Assembly (NCBI GenBank): GCA_020722965.1
Contig: DYJT01000007.1
Coordinates: forward strand, 1 to 64,000
Length of the DNA: 64,000 nt
From: Brachyspira murdochii
GTDB lineage: Bacteria > Spirochaetota > JAAYUW01
Reading direction: 5' to 3'
Shown: positions 9,692-18,475 of the stretch, piece after piece
Position numbering within the stretch: position 1 is the first letter of the stretch
How the letters are laid out: every line of letters begins with the position of its first letter
Notes under the pieces: generated by a model
Told to the model about the DNA's origin: nothing
Database searches by the model: none
What the model saw: the letters and a program-made list of their open reading frames with translations, nothing else
Made by a program: the position numbers and the translations under genes

Positions 9692-10155
9692 CTTTTCTCA
9701 ACGATATCTTCATCTTTCTCTGTGAATATGAGCCTTTCAATATTTAAAATTATTATCAATTTCTCGTTTACTTTCCCTATACACATTATAAAGTCTGATT
9801 TAATTCCAGAGACTGTTGGGAGAGAAGGTTCGATTTGCCCTTTTGTCAAGGTTATAACTTCGGAGACGGTATCAACAATGAATCCAAATTTTCTGTTTGC
9901 AATTGCTACAATAAGAATCCTCGTTTTATTGGTGTTTTCAACATTTTCAGAGTGAAATCTTTTTCTCAAATCCAATACAGGTATGACTGCTCCTCTAAGA
10001 TTAATAACCCCTTCGACATAAGGTGGTGAATTGGGTATCTGCGTTGGAATCATATATTTTTCTATATAATCGACATAAGAGATAGGTATAGCATAGGTAA
10101 CTTTTCCAATAGTAAAAAGGATTATTTGAAGTTCGGTAATTGTTGATATATCCAT
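9688..10155 (-). CDS. cheW: CheW, chemotaxis coupling protein (cluster 1)
   Basis: The 155-residue product is a single CheW domain that links chemoreceptors to CheA. Recognisable segments are IPISYVDYIE, the conserved PYVEGVINLRG and IPVLDLRKRF. It follows the J-domain gene by three bases and overlaps cheR by four, so it belongs to the same transcript. CAGGAG lies six bases before the ATG. Another CheW is at 37147-37620. Confidence 0.94.
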   Translation of the reverse strand: MDISTITELQIILFTIGKVTYAIPISYVDYIEKYMIPTQIPNSPPYVEGVINLRGAVIPVLDLRKRFHSENVENTNKTRILIVAIANRKFGFIVDTVSEVITLTKGQIEPSLPTVSGIKSDFIMCIGKVNEKLIIILNIERLIFTEKDEDIVEKR

Positions 10156-10158
10156 AAA

Positions 10159-11004
10159 TTACTCCTGTTTTTTTTTCAACTCTTTTTTTAAATTGTTATA
10201 GATATTTTTAGCTTCAACAAGTACTTTTTTATCTGGATCATTCAAGAAATTATATATCCTTTGAAGGATAAGCGGCTTGTCTTTTTTGTAAAGTATTTTT
10301 ATAGTTTTTAGTCTAATTTCGGAATCTTCATCTTCTAAAAATTTGATGCAATATTCTTTTGCTTTTTCATTATAATTATCTTCTATTATTTCTAAAATAG
10401 CAAATTTTATCTCTTTTTTTTTGATGGCTGGAATTATATTTATATCTTCGAGTATCTTAGAACCGAAGTTTTTTTCCAGAAGCTTCAATATGAAAATAAA
10501 GGTTTCTGAATCTTCAACTTTCCTTAAAAATCTAAGTAATATAGTATAAGCAACACGTTTATCTTTTTCAATCAAGGCTTCTGCTGCACTTTTTTGAACA
10601 TTAATATCATTTGAGTAAAATAATCTTTGCATTAGTTCAGAAAACGATAGTTTTAATGTTATGTCATCAATTTTATATTCTTTCAATATCCTTTTGTTAA
10701 CTTGAGAAATTTTACTTTTAAATTGATTATCTAATTTTATTAAAATATCAGACATATTTTGCTTGAATAGTTGCACCTTATATTGATTTTCAAGGGCAAT
10801 ATCATACTCCAATCTTGTTTTAGAATTTGATAAAATAGAAAAAGCCTTTGTCACTTTCTTAAATTTTTCTACAGCAGAAGGATCCTTGTTTTTGTCTGGA
10901 TGAAATTGGAAAACAAGTTTTCTATAAGCCGCTTTAATCTCATCCATAGAAGAATCTGGTCTTACCCTTAAAATTGAATAATAATCATTCAAAAGTTCAT
11001 CCAT
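10159..11004 (-). CDS. J-domain co-chaperone with HEAT-like repeats
   Basis: Residues 5-70 form a J domain with the invariant HPD at 35-37 (FQFHPDKNKD), the signature that stimulates Hsp70 ATPase activity. There is no Gly/Phe region or zinc finger, so it is not a classical DnaJ. Residues about 115-280 are helical, with repeated segments resembling HEAT repeats (for example SAAEALIEKDKRVAYTIL and DSEIRLKTIKILYKKD), which would bind a protein client. It lies 21 bases after the dnaK-like gene and 3 before cheW, which suggests a dedicated chaperone pair for motility or chemotaxis proteins. The client is unknown. Confidence 0.8.
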   Translation of the reverse strand: MDELLNDYYSILRVRPDSSMDEIKAAYRKLVFQFHPDKNKDPSAVEKFKKVTKAFSILSNSKTRLEYDIALENQYKVQLFKQNMSDILIKLDNQFKSKISQVNKRILKEYKIDDITLKLSFSELMQRLFYSNDINVQKSAAEALIEKDKRVAYTILLRFLRKVEDSETFIFILKLLEKNFGSKILEDINIIPAIKKKEIKFAILEIIEDNYNEKAKEYCIKFLEDEDSEIRLKTIKILYKKDKPLILQRIYNFLNDPDKKVLVEAKNIYNNLKKELKKKQE

Positions 11005-11025
11005 AACTTCCTCCTTGAAGTAGGA

Positions 11026-12777
11026 TTATTTCAATAAACCCTTCATTATATATTTTTGTTCATTGTAATCTATTTCGTCATTATAAAATTGTAAAGCTTC
11101 ATAGTAATTCTTTAATTTTTCATAGTTAGCATCTGATATTGATTTGTCTATTTCAGAAATTAGTTCTTTAATCTCATTAGCCAGATCAATGGGATACTTT
11201 GATTTATCAATCTTTTCAATAACTATATTTTTTAAGGTTTTTAAATTGTTTTTTAACTTTAATTTTTCTTCAAATTCTATATCATCTTTCTCAAATGATC
11301 TGCTGCTTTTAATTATATTCTGTATATCCGATAGTTTTAATTCTTTGGTAGATGCATCAACTATAATCTGTTGAGATACATTCGTATCCACATCTTGAGC
11401 ACTAACTGTCAAAATACCATTTACATCGAGAGAAAATGTCACCTTTATTCTTGGTTCACCTGCCTTGGCCTTTCTAATATTATTTAAAATAAATGTACCA
11501 AGTTTAAAATTTTCATTACATATCTTTCTTTCACCCTGGTAAATATTGATTTCTACAACTTTCTGATTATCAACAATTGTTGTAAACATCTTCGAATTTT
11601 CACAGGGGATCTTTGTATTTCTATCAATTATAGGGATAAACAAACCTCCTGTAATTTCAACTCCTAAAGATAGTGGAGTAATATCGACCAGAATAACATC
11701 TTGAATGGATCCTTCCATTACCGCTCCCTGAATTGCTGCCCCAACAGCTACAACTTGATCTGGATCAATTTTTTTTACTATTTTATCCTTAAACATATTT
11801 TCTAATCTTAATTGTACAAGAGGAATTTTTGTAGAACCTCCAACAAGAATTACATTATCTATATCACTTAAATCCATGTTACAGTCTTTTATGGTTTTTT
11901 TAACCAGGTCTATAGTATAACTAACATATTTATCAATCATCATTTCAAATATTTCTCTTTTTAAGCGGTATTCGAGATGCAATGGACCTTTTTCATTTGC
12001 AGATATAAAAGGGATTACAACTTCAGTCTCATTTTCTGTAGATAAAGCGATTTTTGCCTTTTCTGCCGCATCGTATATCTTTGATGAAGCAAACTTATCT
12101 ACTTTTAAATCTTTCCCTGTTTTAAGTTTAAAATAATCAAAAATATCTTGTGCAATCAGATTATCAAATTCAACACCTCCAAGCATGTTATCACCACTGG
12201 TAGAAAGAACATTGAACATACCATCGGATATATCAACTATCGAGACATCAAATGTACCCCCACCAAAATCATATATCAAAACGACTTTATTCATCTTTTC
12301 TTTTTCAAATCCGTATGCTAGACAGGAAGCGGTTGGTTCGTTTATAATTCTTAAAACCTCAAGTCCTGCAAGCCTACCCGCTTCAAAAGTAGCCTTCCTC
12401 TGTATTTCATTAAAATATGCAGGAACTGTGATAACAGCCTTAGTAATTTTTTGTTTGAACATTTTTTCAGCATCTTCTTTTAATTTTTTCAGTATAAAAG
12501 AAGAAATTTCTATAGGAGTAAACTCTCTATTCTTTATAAAATATCTTTTTTCGCTTCCTATATATCTTTTTACCTCGGTAACAACATCATCGGGATATAA
12601 TAATTTTTGATTTTTTGCACTAGTTCCAACAATTATTGAGTCTACAGTATGGACAAAAACAGCTGAAGGAGTAATATATGATCCTTCATCATTTGGTACC
12701 ATTGAAATCTCATCAAATTCATAAACAGCACAACAAGAATTTGTAGTACCAAGATCAATTCCCAGAACAAGTTCCAT
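11026..12777 (-). CDS. dnaK: Hsp70/DnaK-family chaperone in the motility operon
   Basis: The 583-residue product has the Hsp70 ATPase domain (residues 1 to about 365: GIDLGTTNS, YDFGGGTFDVS, NVILVGGSTKIP) and the substrate-binding beta domain (about 380-490), then a shorter helical lid than in housekeeping DnaK (usually about 610-640 residues) and no acidic C-terminal tail. It is followed by a J-domain protein. From memory, Borrelia also carries a second dnaK beside its flhF/flhA genes, so this is likely that spirochaete paralogue and not the general heat-shock DnaK. Specialised folding of flagellar or chemotaxis clients is inference. No CIRCE-like or grpE neighbour was seen. Confidence 0.88.
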   Translation of the reverse strand: MELVLGIDLGTTNSCCAVYEFDEISMVPNDEGSYITPSAVFVHTVDSIIVGTSAKNQKLLYPDDVVTEVKRYIGSEKRYFIKNREFTPIEISSFILKKLKEDAEKMFKQKITKAVITVPAYFNEIQRKATFEAGRLAGLEVLRIINEPTASCLAYGFEKEKMNKVVLIYDFGGGTFDVSIVDISDGMFNVLSTSGDNMLGGVEFDNLIAQDIFDYFKLKTGKDLKVDKFASSKIYDAAEKAKIALSTENETEVVIPFISANEKGPLHLEYRLKREIFEMMIDKYVSYTIDLVKKTIKDCNMDLSDIDNVILVGGSTKIPLVQLRLENMFKDKIVKKIDPDQVVAVGAAIQGAVMEGSIQDVILVDITPLSLGVEITGGLFIPIIDRNTKIPCENSKMFTTIVDNQKVVEINIYQGERKICNENFKLGTFILNNIRKAKAGEPRIKVTFSLDVNGILTVSAQDVDTNVSQQIIVDASTKELKLSDIQNIIKSSRSFEKDDIEFEEKLKLKNNLKTLKNIVIEKIDKSKYPIDLANEIKELISEIDKSISDANYEKLKNYYEALQFYNDEIDYNEQKYIMKGLLK

Positions 12778-12798
12778 TTTGCATTCCTAATTTTTTAC

Positions 12799-13362
12799 TT
12801 ATTCTTTATCTTTATCAGTATTTATTCTTTTTTTCATTTCTATATAATTAATGGCAAATTGTACTTCACCTATGTTTTTATTTAGCTTTAAAGAAATCTG
12901 CTCAATTGAAAAGCCATTAGAAAACATTCCATAAGCTTGTTCTTGCCAATCGTTTAATTCATTTTTATTTTTTCTATTTTGCTTTTTGTTGATATCTTTA
13001 TTTTTTTTAATTATCTCGTTTTTTTTCTCTGAGTCTAATTCTATATCATATCCGCTATCGCTATTAAATGCATATATATTTTCGGTTGCTTCCTGTTTAT
13101 TTTGATTTTTTAGTTTTTTTTCTTCTAAACTTTTTTTAATCTTTTCCAATCTTTTTATCTTATTATCTATCTGTTTAATCTTCTCTTCTAAAAGCGAGAT
13201 ATTTCTATCTGCCTCCTGATTAAAATATGTTATAATTTCATTCATCTCAGATACTAAATCTGATTTAATATAGTCTTTCTTTATTTTGTTAATCTTTTCA
13301 TTTAGTATCAAAAATGTAACCAGGCAAATTAAAATAGTTAAAATAATTACTGTAATTGTCAT
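12799..13362 (-). CDS. Membrane-anchored coiled-coil protein, DUF2802-like
   Basis: One N-terminal membrane helix (residues 2-21) is followed by a long coiled coil (about 25-90), a Lys/Asn-rich linker and a C-terminal helix-turn-helix-like segment (about 140-175: YGMFSNGFSIEQISLKLNK). That layout resembles DUF2802 proteins found in flagellar operons, but the match is by pattern only. It begins three bases after the stop of the preceding small gene and shows only a weak ribosome site, so translation is probably coupled. Function unknown; position suggests a link to flagellar assembly or regulation. Confidence 0.6.
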   Translation of the reverse strand: MTITVIILTILICLVTFLILNEKINKIKKDYIKSDLVSEMNEIITYFNQEADRNISLLEEKIKQIDNKIKRLEKIKKSLEEKKLKNQNKQEATENIYAFNSDSGYDIELDSEKKNEIIKKNKDINKKQNRKNKNELNDWQEQAYGMFSNGFSIEQISLKLNKNIGEVQFAINYIEMKKRINTDKDKE

Positions 13363-13365
13363 ATT

Positions 13366-13668
13366 TTAAACTTTCTTTTCAAAAGTATGTTGATCATCAT
13401 CTTCTTGATAATATCTATTATGTTTTTTATTATTTTTACCTCTTTGAGAATTTTGTTTAAATTTTTCAATTTTTCTCAATTGATTTTCTTCCTCTCTTAT
13501 TTTTTCAATAGTTGAAAAACCCGATGTTTTTTGCATGGCATCTAACTTTTGTTTTTTTTCCTGCATCTGTTTTAAAATAGATTCGGAAATTTGGGATAAA
13601 GTTGATGATTTAGAGATATTTTCTAATCTTGCCAACATATTTTGTATGTCAATCGGTCTTATTGGCAC
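13366..13668 (-). CDS. Small hypothetical protein in the flagellar operon
   Basis: This 100-residue protein is highly charged, with a helical N-terminal half (IDIQNMLARLENI and following) and a basic, Asn/Gln-rich C-terminal part. It has no signal peptide or membrane helix. The start is probably GTG, with TGAGG seven bases upstream. It sits between the FapA-like gene (9-base gap) and the coiled-coil protein gene (3-base gap), so it is part of the operon. I do not recognise a family. Being flanked by tightly spaced genes and having a good ribosome site argues that it is real. Confidence 0.65.
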   Translation of the reverse strand: MPIRPIDIQNMLARLENISKSSTLSQISESILKQMQEKKQKLDAMQKTSGFSTIEKIREEENQLRKIEKFKQNSQRGKNNKKHNRYYQEDDDQHTFEKKV

Positions 13669-13677
13669 GAATAAACC

Positions 13678-15648
13678 TCACAATTTATTTCTAAGGGACA
13701 GAACTCTTTTATCAAATAGACGTCTATCGACATCGGGTGGTTCATAAGGACCGGCTTTTATCTCATTATTAATAAATTTAAGCGTGCATGAATTTTGCTC
13801 ATATGTTACTTCATAAGGTTCTTGCCCATATTTAAAATAGATTTTTACCCCGGCGTATATTCTATTTTTTACCGATACCTTTGGAGTTAAATTAAATGAA
13901 GCTATTTTTTTATTTATTTCATCGATATTTTCCAGCGCATTTTTTAAATTTTCTTCTTGTTGACCTAAAACTTCAATTTTATTTTTTAATAGTTCTTCTT
14001 TTTCATTACTCCAGTTTTTTCTTAATTTTCTTTGGGAATTTAAAGTAGAGATATCTTTTTTTAAATCTTCGATTGCATTTTCTATTTCCCTTTTTTGTTT
14101 AGTAACCTCCTCCAGTTCAATTCTTAATCCAGGTGGAAGTCCTACTTCAATTATTGTCTCAGAATATGAAACAGTCCCAAGGTTTCTTGTATTTATCTCA
14201 TTCGTAGCTCTTACAGTTCCTCCTCCTATTTGGGCTCTATGACCGAAACATACTACGGCATCGTTGGCATTTACCTCCGAATGATATATATGGTCATCAA
14301 CTATTACCGAGGATCCAGCATATACTTTGGAATTTTCTATAAATTTAGAAAAAACACTCCCTTCGGCAGAAATAAGAGCTTCGTAATATCCATTAACGCC
14401 TTGAGCTATATAAATATCATTATCAGACATTATTTCACATTTTCCGACGCTACCTCTAATTTCTATATTCCCTTTTGCCTTAACTGAAAAACCATCCAAT
14501 ACTGAACCATGAACCACAACAGATCCTACAAATGTTATATTTCCTGTCTTAATTCCCACATCACCATTTATATGTTTAACTGGTTCAACTCCAATCTTAC
14601 CTGCTTTTTTGACAACATGTCCATCTACTGTTGCCCTTAAAAATTTTCCATCTGCCGATAATTCGGTATTTGGACCGGCTAATATCTGCCTATCAACACC
14701 TTTTTTTGCAGGCATTAATTTACCTATAACTGTATAACCATCCTCCCCATTGGTTGCAGGTATTTTTTCACAAATCAGATCTCCTTTTAATACATTCTGG
14801 ATGTTTTTTACGATGTTTTTAAAATCAAATTTATCTTCTGCAATTGATTTGTATATTGTTTTTTCTGCATTTGGTTCAAAATACATTTTGATTTCGGCAT
14901 CTTTACCATGAATTGGTTGTTTTGCTCTTGCTACGATAATCTCTTTATATTCAATTTTCTCATCTGCCATTCTTGTGACTATATCTTCCAGAATTCCATA
15001 GTTTACACCCTGCGCTTGCAATTCAGAAATAATCTCTTCAGGTGTTAGATCAAATCCGCCTGGCTTAGCAGGGAACAAAGTTGCCACGGCTGTCATTTCA
15101 TTTATACCAATACTTACTTCAATTGTTGCGGAATGTTCCTCTATACCTTCATATGGAGCAACTACAACATATTGTGAGGTTGGATTGTTAATCTCCTTTT
15201 TTACCAGGTTAAGATCATATTTTTCAATATTTTTAGATTTAAAAGCATCTTGTGCATCTTTAAGTTTAATAGATTTACCATTTTTTTGAGGTGGAACTAC
15301 TTTAAATAAGATTCCGTTCCTGCTCTTTATAATAGCAAAATATCCATCCACTGGTTGAGCCAAAATTTCTTGCTCTTCATTTACCTGCTCTTCTACTTCA
15401 TGAATAGCCTCGATAACCTCTGAAATCGGTCTTTTATAAGCAAATATTTTATAATTTTTATTCCCTATACCACCTATTACACCTTTTGAACCATATTGAA
15501 CAATTTCATAATCTATCTCGTCTAAACTTGCTTTTAATCTTCTACAGGCTTCTGAAATCGCTTTTTCTAATGTAGGAGCCTCTACCTCAATCTTCTTAGA
15601 GTCTAAACCAAAATTAATCTTTCTCAGGGCGTTTTTTAATCTATCCAT
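13678..15648 (-). CDS. FapA-family (DUF342) protein with N-terminal Jag-N domain
   Basis: The 656-residue product begins with a Jag-N-like domain (about 1-60; IEVEAPTLEKAISEACRRL then YGSKGVIGG), then a mixed region, then a DUF342/FapA beta-helix core (about 270-500) with repeated short strands such as GNITFVGSVVVHGSV and GNIEIRGSVGKCEI. A coiled coil (about 505-580) and small C-terminal domain follow. FapA of Vibrio interacts with the phosphotransferase protein EIIA-Glc, and related proteins sit near flagellar genes in spirochaetes. Here it lies 25 bases after the sigma-28 gene. Its exact role is unknown. Start supported by AAGGA ahead of ATG. Confidence 0.8.
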   Translation of the reverse strand: MDRLKNALRKINFGLDSKKIEVEAPTLEKAISEACRRLKASLDEIDYEIVQYGSKGVIGGIGNKNYKIFAYKRPISEVIEAIHEVEEQVNEEQEILAQPVDGYFAIIKSRNGILFKVVPPQKNGKSIKLKDAQDAFKSKNIEKYDLNLVKKEINNPTSQYVVVAPYEGIEEHSATIEVSIGINEMTAVATLFPAKPGGFDLTPEEIISELQAQGVNYGILEDIVTRMADEKIEYKEIIVARAKQPIHGKDAEIKMYFEPNAEKTIYKSIAEDKFDFKNIVKNIQNVLKGDLICEKIPATNGEDGYTVIGKLMPAKKGVDRQILAGPNTELSADGKFLRATVDGHVVKKAGKIGVEPVKHINGDVGIKTGNITFVGSVVVHGSVLDGFSVKAKGNIEIRGSVGKCEIMSDNDIYIAQGVNGYYEALISAEGSVFSKFIENSKVYAGSSVIVDDHIYHSEVNANDAVVCFGHRAQIGGGTVRATNEINTRNLGTVSYSETIIEVGLPPGLRIELEEVTKQKREIENAIEDLKKDISTLNSQRKLRKNWSNEKEELLKNKIEVLGQQEENLKNALENIDEINKKIASFNLTPKVSVKNRIYAGVKIYFKYGQEPYEVTYEQNSCTLKFINNEIKAGPYEPPDVDRRLFDKRVLSLRNKL

Positions 15649-15673
15649 AATAATTCCTTGCTTTTTTATTTAA

Positions 15674-16477
15674 TCATTTCCCCTGGAAATCTCCTAAAAA
15701 TCTTGCTATTTTGGCTCTTAATCTCATTACTGCCTTAGTATGAAGTTGAGAAACACGGGATTCCGTAATTTCTAATACTTCACCAATTTCTTTAAGTGTT
15801 AATTCTTCATAATAATAAAGGATTAAAACCTTTTTCTCTTTATCTGGAAGGTCTTTTATTGCATTTGCTAATATCTTTGTAATTTCTTCTTTTTCCATGA
15901 CCGTATCAGGATTTTTATGAGTGGGAGCTTCTATGGTACTAATAACTTCTATATTTTCACCATCCTTCATATTCTGATAATAGACTTCTGAAAGACTAAC
16001 AATTGTTGTTGGATTAACTTCAACATATATATTCTGGAGTTCATCTAAGGAAATCCCCAGTTCATCGGCAATTTCATTATCTGTTGCAGGACTTCCCTTC
16101 ACCAACTCGATTTTAGCCATCGCTTCTTCTATTTTCTTGGTTTTTGTTCTTATAGTTCTTGGAATCCAATCCATATTACGTAGCTCATCATATATAGCAC
16201 CCTGAATTCTTGTCATAGCATAAGTATTAAATTTAATATTCTTTGTGGGATCATACTTCTCGATAGCATCGAGTAATCCTAATGAACCATATCCAATTAG
16301 ATCATCGAATTCTACTGAACCTTTAATTTTATAACCAATTTTCCCTGCTATATGTTTTACCAAAGGAGCATATTTTTTAACAAAATACTCCCTTATCTTT
16401 TCATTTTTATTTTTTTTATATTCAATCCATAACTCCTTTTCATCAATCTTATCAAAAGCATCCATCATCCCTCCCAT
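15674..16477 (-). CDS. fliA: Sigma-28 (FliA/WhiG) RNA polymerase sigma factor
   Basis: This 267-residue sigma factor directs transcription of late flagellar and often chemotaxis genes. Region 2 is visible at about residues 40-110 (DLIGYGSLGLLDAIEKYDP, KFNTYAMTRIQGAIYDELR, followed by DWIPR), region 3 at about 115-160 and region 4 at 205-255 (LTLKEIGEVLEITESRVSQL). Three ATG codons are possible at residues 1, 4 and 5; AAGGA before the first makes 16477 the best start, but GGGAGGG inside the first codons would also serve the ATG at codon 4 or 5. No FlgM-like anti-sigma gene was recognised nearby. Confidence 0.92.
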   Translation of the reverse strand: MGGMMDAFDKIDEKELWIEYKKNKNEKIREYFVKKYAPLVKHIAGKIGYKIKGSVEFDDLIGYGSLGLLDAIEKYDPTKNIKFNTYAMTRIQGAIYDELRNMDWIPRTIRTKTKKIEEAMAKIELVKGSPATDNEIADELGISLDELQNIYVEVNPTTIVSLSEVYYQNMKDGENIEVISTIEAPTHKNPDTVMEKEEITKILANAIKDLPDKEKKVLILYYYEELTLKEIGEVLEITESRVSQLHTKAVMRLRAKIARFLGDFQGK

Positions 16478-16492
16478 AACAAATTCCTTTAT

Positions 16493-17581
16493 CTACATAG
16501 TAAGCATTAGCAAAACAATTATTATGAAGATTACTATTCCGCCAATTACCAAAAGCAACAGGTTGGTTGTAATCTTATTTTTCTTTTTTGATGATCTTTT
16601 AAACTGATTTTGACTATCTTTCAAGCCTTCTAATCTTTTTCCGGAAATATCTGCTTCTATTTTTACATCTGTTGCACATATAACTTTTCCTAAAATTCCT
16701 GGACCAAATTCAACAATTATCTTTACAAGATTTTCATATAGAATTTCTTTACTTACTATCTTAGCATTTATACTGTTATTAGTCTGATCTTCGGTATTTA
16801 GTAATAATTTCGATAAATACTGGGCAATGTCTCTATCATCAGATATCCTTACTTTAAGGTAATCTCCCTCTTGTAATATCGATACATCCACTCCCTTAAT
16901 TGGGGAATAGATTGGTTCGCATTCGAGTTCGATAAAATTTATTTGTCCAGAAGATATATTTATATTTTTTTCTTTTTCTTCCTTATTTGATTCATTTTCA
17001 TCAATTTCTTGATCTATTTTTACTGCATCACTTATGATTCTACCCATTTCGAAGGGATCCATTAATGTATACTTAAATTTTATTACAATATTAACTTCAG
17101 TAGTTATTTCATTTAAAATATTTGTAAAAAAATTAATTATAGATTCAGAAAGTTGTTCTTGATCTATTGATCTGATTATTTGAAATAACTTTTCAAGATA
17201 CTTAATATTATTTAATTTTTCTTCTAATCCCTTAATTATAAAAATAAAATCAGATGTTGCTTCGGTAACCTCGATTAGTTGTTTTATCTCTTTAACTTCC
17301 TTTAATAGATCTATTGACATTAATTGCGAATTATCTGATACAGTTAAATACATTTTTTCAATTTTGTTTTGATGAAGATTTAATAATAAAATAATCAAAC
17401 CATATGCTTTTATTCCTAATAAACTAAATTTGACTATAAAACAACCTATATTTTTCTCAAATGAGGATATAATTTTTATCGCTCCTTCGATATCACCACC
17501 TGTAAAAATCAAAAGAGATTTAGCTAATTGTGGATCCACTCCTGTTTGCTCAATCAATTGCTGTAAAGATGATTTTGCCAT
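16493..17581 (-). CDS. Tail-anchored membrane protein with N-terminal UBA-like domain
   Basis: The 362-residue protein starts with a short helical segment resembling a UBA/TS-N fold (residues about 5-40: LIEQTGVDPQLAKSLLIFTGGDIEGAI), continues with a soluble region (45-330) and ends in a single C-terminal membrane helix (about 340-362) preceded by a Lys-rich stretch, so it is probably tail-anchored with the bulk in the cytoplasm. An acidic Asn/Glu linker lies near residues 195-210. It lies between sigma-28 and flhG/flhF, 15 bases before the sigma gene. No known function. AAGGAG precedes ATG. Confidence 0.65.
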   Translation of the reverse strand: MAKSSLQQLIEQTGVDPQLAKSLLIFTGGDIEGAIKIISSFEKNIGCFIVKFSLLGIKAYGLIILLLNLHQNKIEKMYLTVSDNSQLMSIDLLKEVKEIKQLIEVTEATSDFIFIIKGLEEKLNNIKYLEKLFQIIRSIDQEQLSESIINFFTNILNEITTEVNIVIKFKYTLMDPFEMGRIISDAVKIDQEIDENESNKEEKEKNINISSGQINFIELECEPIYSPIKGVDVSILQEGDYLKVRISDDRDIAQYLSKLLLNTEDQTNNSINAKIVSKEILYENLVKIIVEFGPGILGKVICATDVKIEADISGKRLEGLKDSQNQFKRSSKKKNKITTNLLLLVIGGIVIFIIIVLLMLTM

Positions 17582-17614
17582 AATCTCCTTCCCAAAAATT
17601 ATAGAAAAAATACT

Positions 17615-18388
17615 CTATTCATTTTTTAACATCTCTTTAATTACTTTAGCTATTTTTTCGGGTTTATTTTCAATTTTAGATCCTTTCGTAAAATAGATGT
17701 ACTTATCATCGATTCCCTTAACTTCCCCTACAACAGTTGACATCTTAGAAGTAGCAGTAATTTTTGCGGCATCATCAGCCGATATTGACCCAGAATTTAA
17801 ATCAGAATCCCCTTCTATTATCTCAGCATTATTAGATAGATCAATCTCAACCGATTCCTTATCTTTTTGGTAATTCATTTCATCTATAACATCTTTTTTA
17901 TACAAATCATAGCTTTTTTTATTACTTGTGTCTGTACCTTTTTCTTTATCTACATCCATATTCTTATCTATTCTAGAATCGATTTTCTCGGTTAAATTTT
18001 CATTGTCTTTTAATTTCGTAAAAAGCTCTTCATATGATATTTTATCTTCTTCGGATACAAATTCTTTATTATCCCTATTCTCAGTAATTTCGTTTTCATC
18101 GTAGTTAGGATGAAAGCTTTCGGTCTTAATCGATCTTTCCCTAAAATTTTCATTATAATTTTCTTTATTTATATCAATTTTCTCATTTTGAGTATTATTT
18201 GAAGATTGTTCAGAAAATTTATCTAATAAAAAAACCAGAAGATACCCAAGACCGCCTAATATTATAGCTGAAAAAATAGATCTTACGAGAACCCCAACTA
18301 TTGAAGAACCAGAAATAACCGAAATTAAAAAAGAGATAACAAAACCTAAAATTGCAAAAAATAGAGGTAAGATCAATTTATTTTCCAA
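17615..18388 (-). CDS. Two-helix membrane protein with acidic linker, unknown
   Basis: The 257-residue product has two N-terminal membrane helices (about 5-24 and 30-55), a long acidic and Asn/Lys-rich disordered region (about 60-200) and a small folded C-terminal segment (about 205-257; TVVGEVKGIDDKYIYFTKGSK). The start is probably TTG, with AGGAGA about nine bases upstream. It lies 33 bases before the tail-anchored protein gene and 87 after flhG. No family recognised. The two membrane proteins between flhG and sigma-28 may act together, but that rests on position alone. Confidence 0.6.
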   Translation of the reverse strand: MENKLILPLFFAILGFVISFLISVISGSSIVGVLVRSIFSAIILGGLGYLLVFLLDKFSEQSSNNTQNEKIDINKENYNENFRERSIKTESFHPNYDENEITENRDNKEFVSEEDKISYEELFTKLKDNENLTEKIDSRIDKNMDVDKEKGTDTSNKKSYDLYKKDVIDEMNYQKDKESVEIDLSNNAEIIEGDSDLNSGSISADDAAKITATSKMSTVVGEVKGIDDKYIYFTKGSKIENKPEKIAKVIKEMLKNE

Positions 18389-18475
18389 CTTATCGGTTCT
18401 CCTAATTAAATCATTTCTTTGAACTTATTATATTTTAATAAAACAACTTAGTCAATTTATACTATAAAAAATAAT

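Noticed and set aside
12185-12610. 141-codon plus-strand open frame opposite dnaK
   Set aside because: Antisense to the conserved Hsp70 ATPase domain, with no family match; shadow frame.
16493-18388. Hfq homologue expected by analogy to Borrelia BB0268
   Set aside because: Neither protein shows Sm1/Sm2 motifs, and both are membrane-anchored and much longer than typical Hfq.
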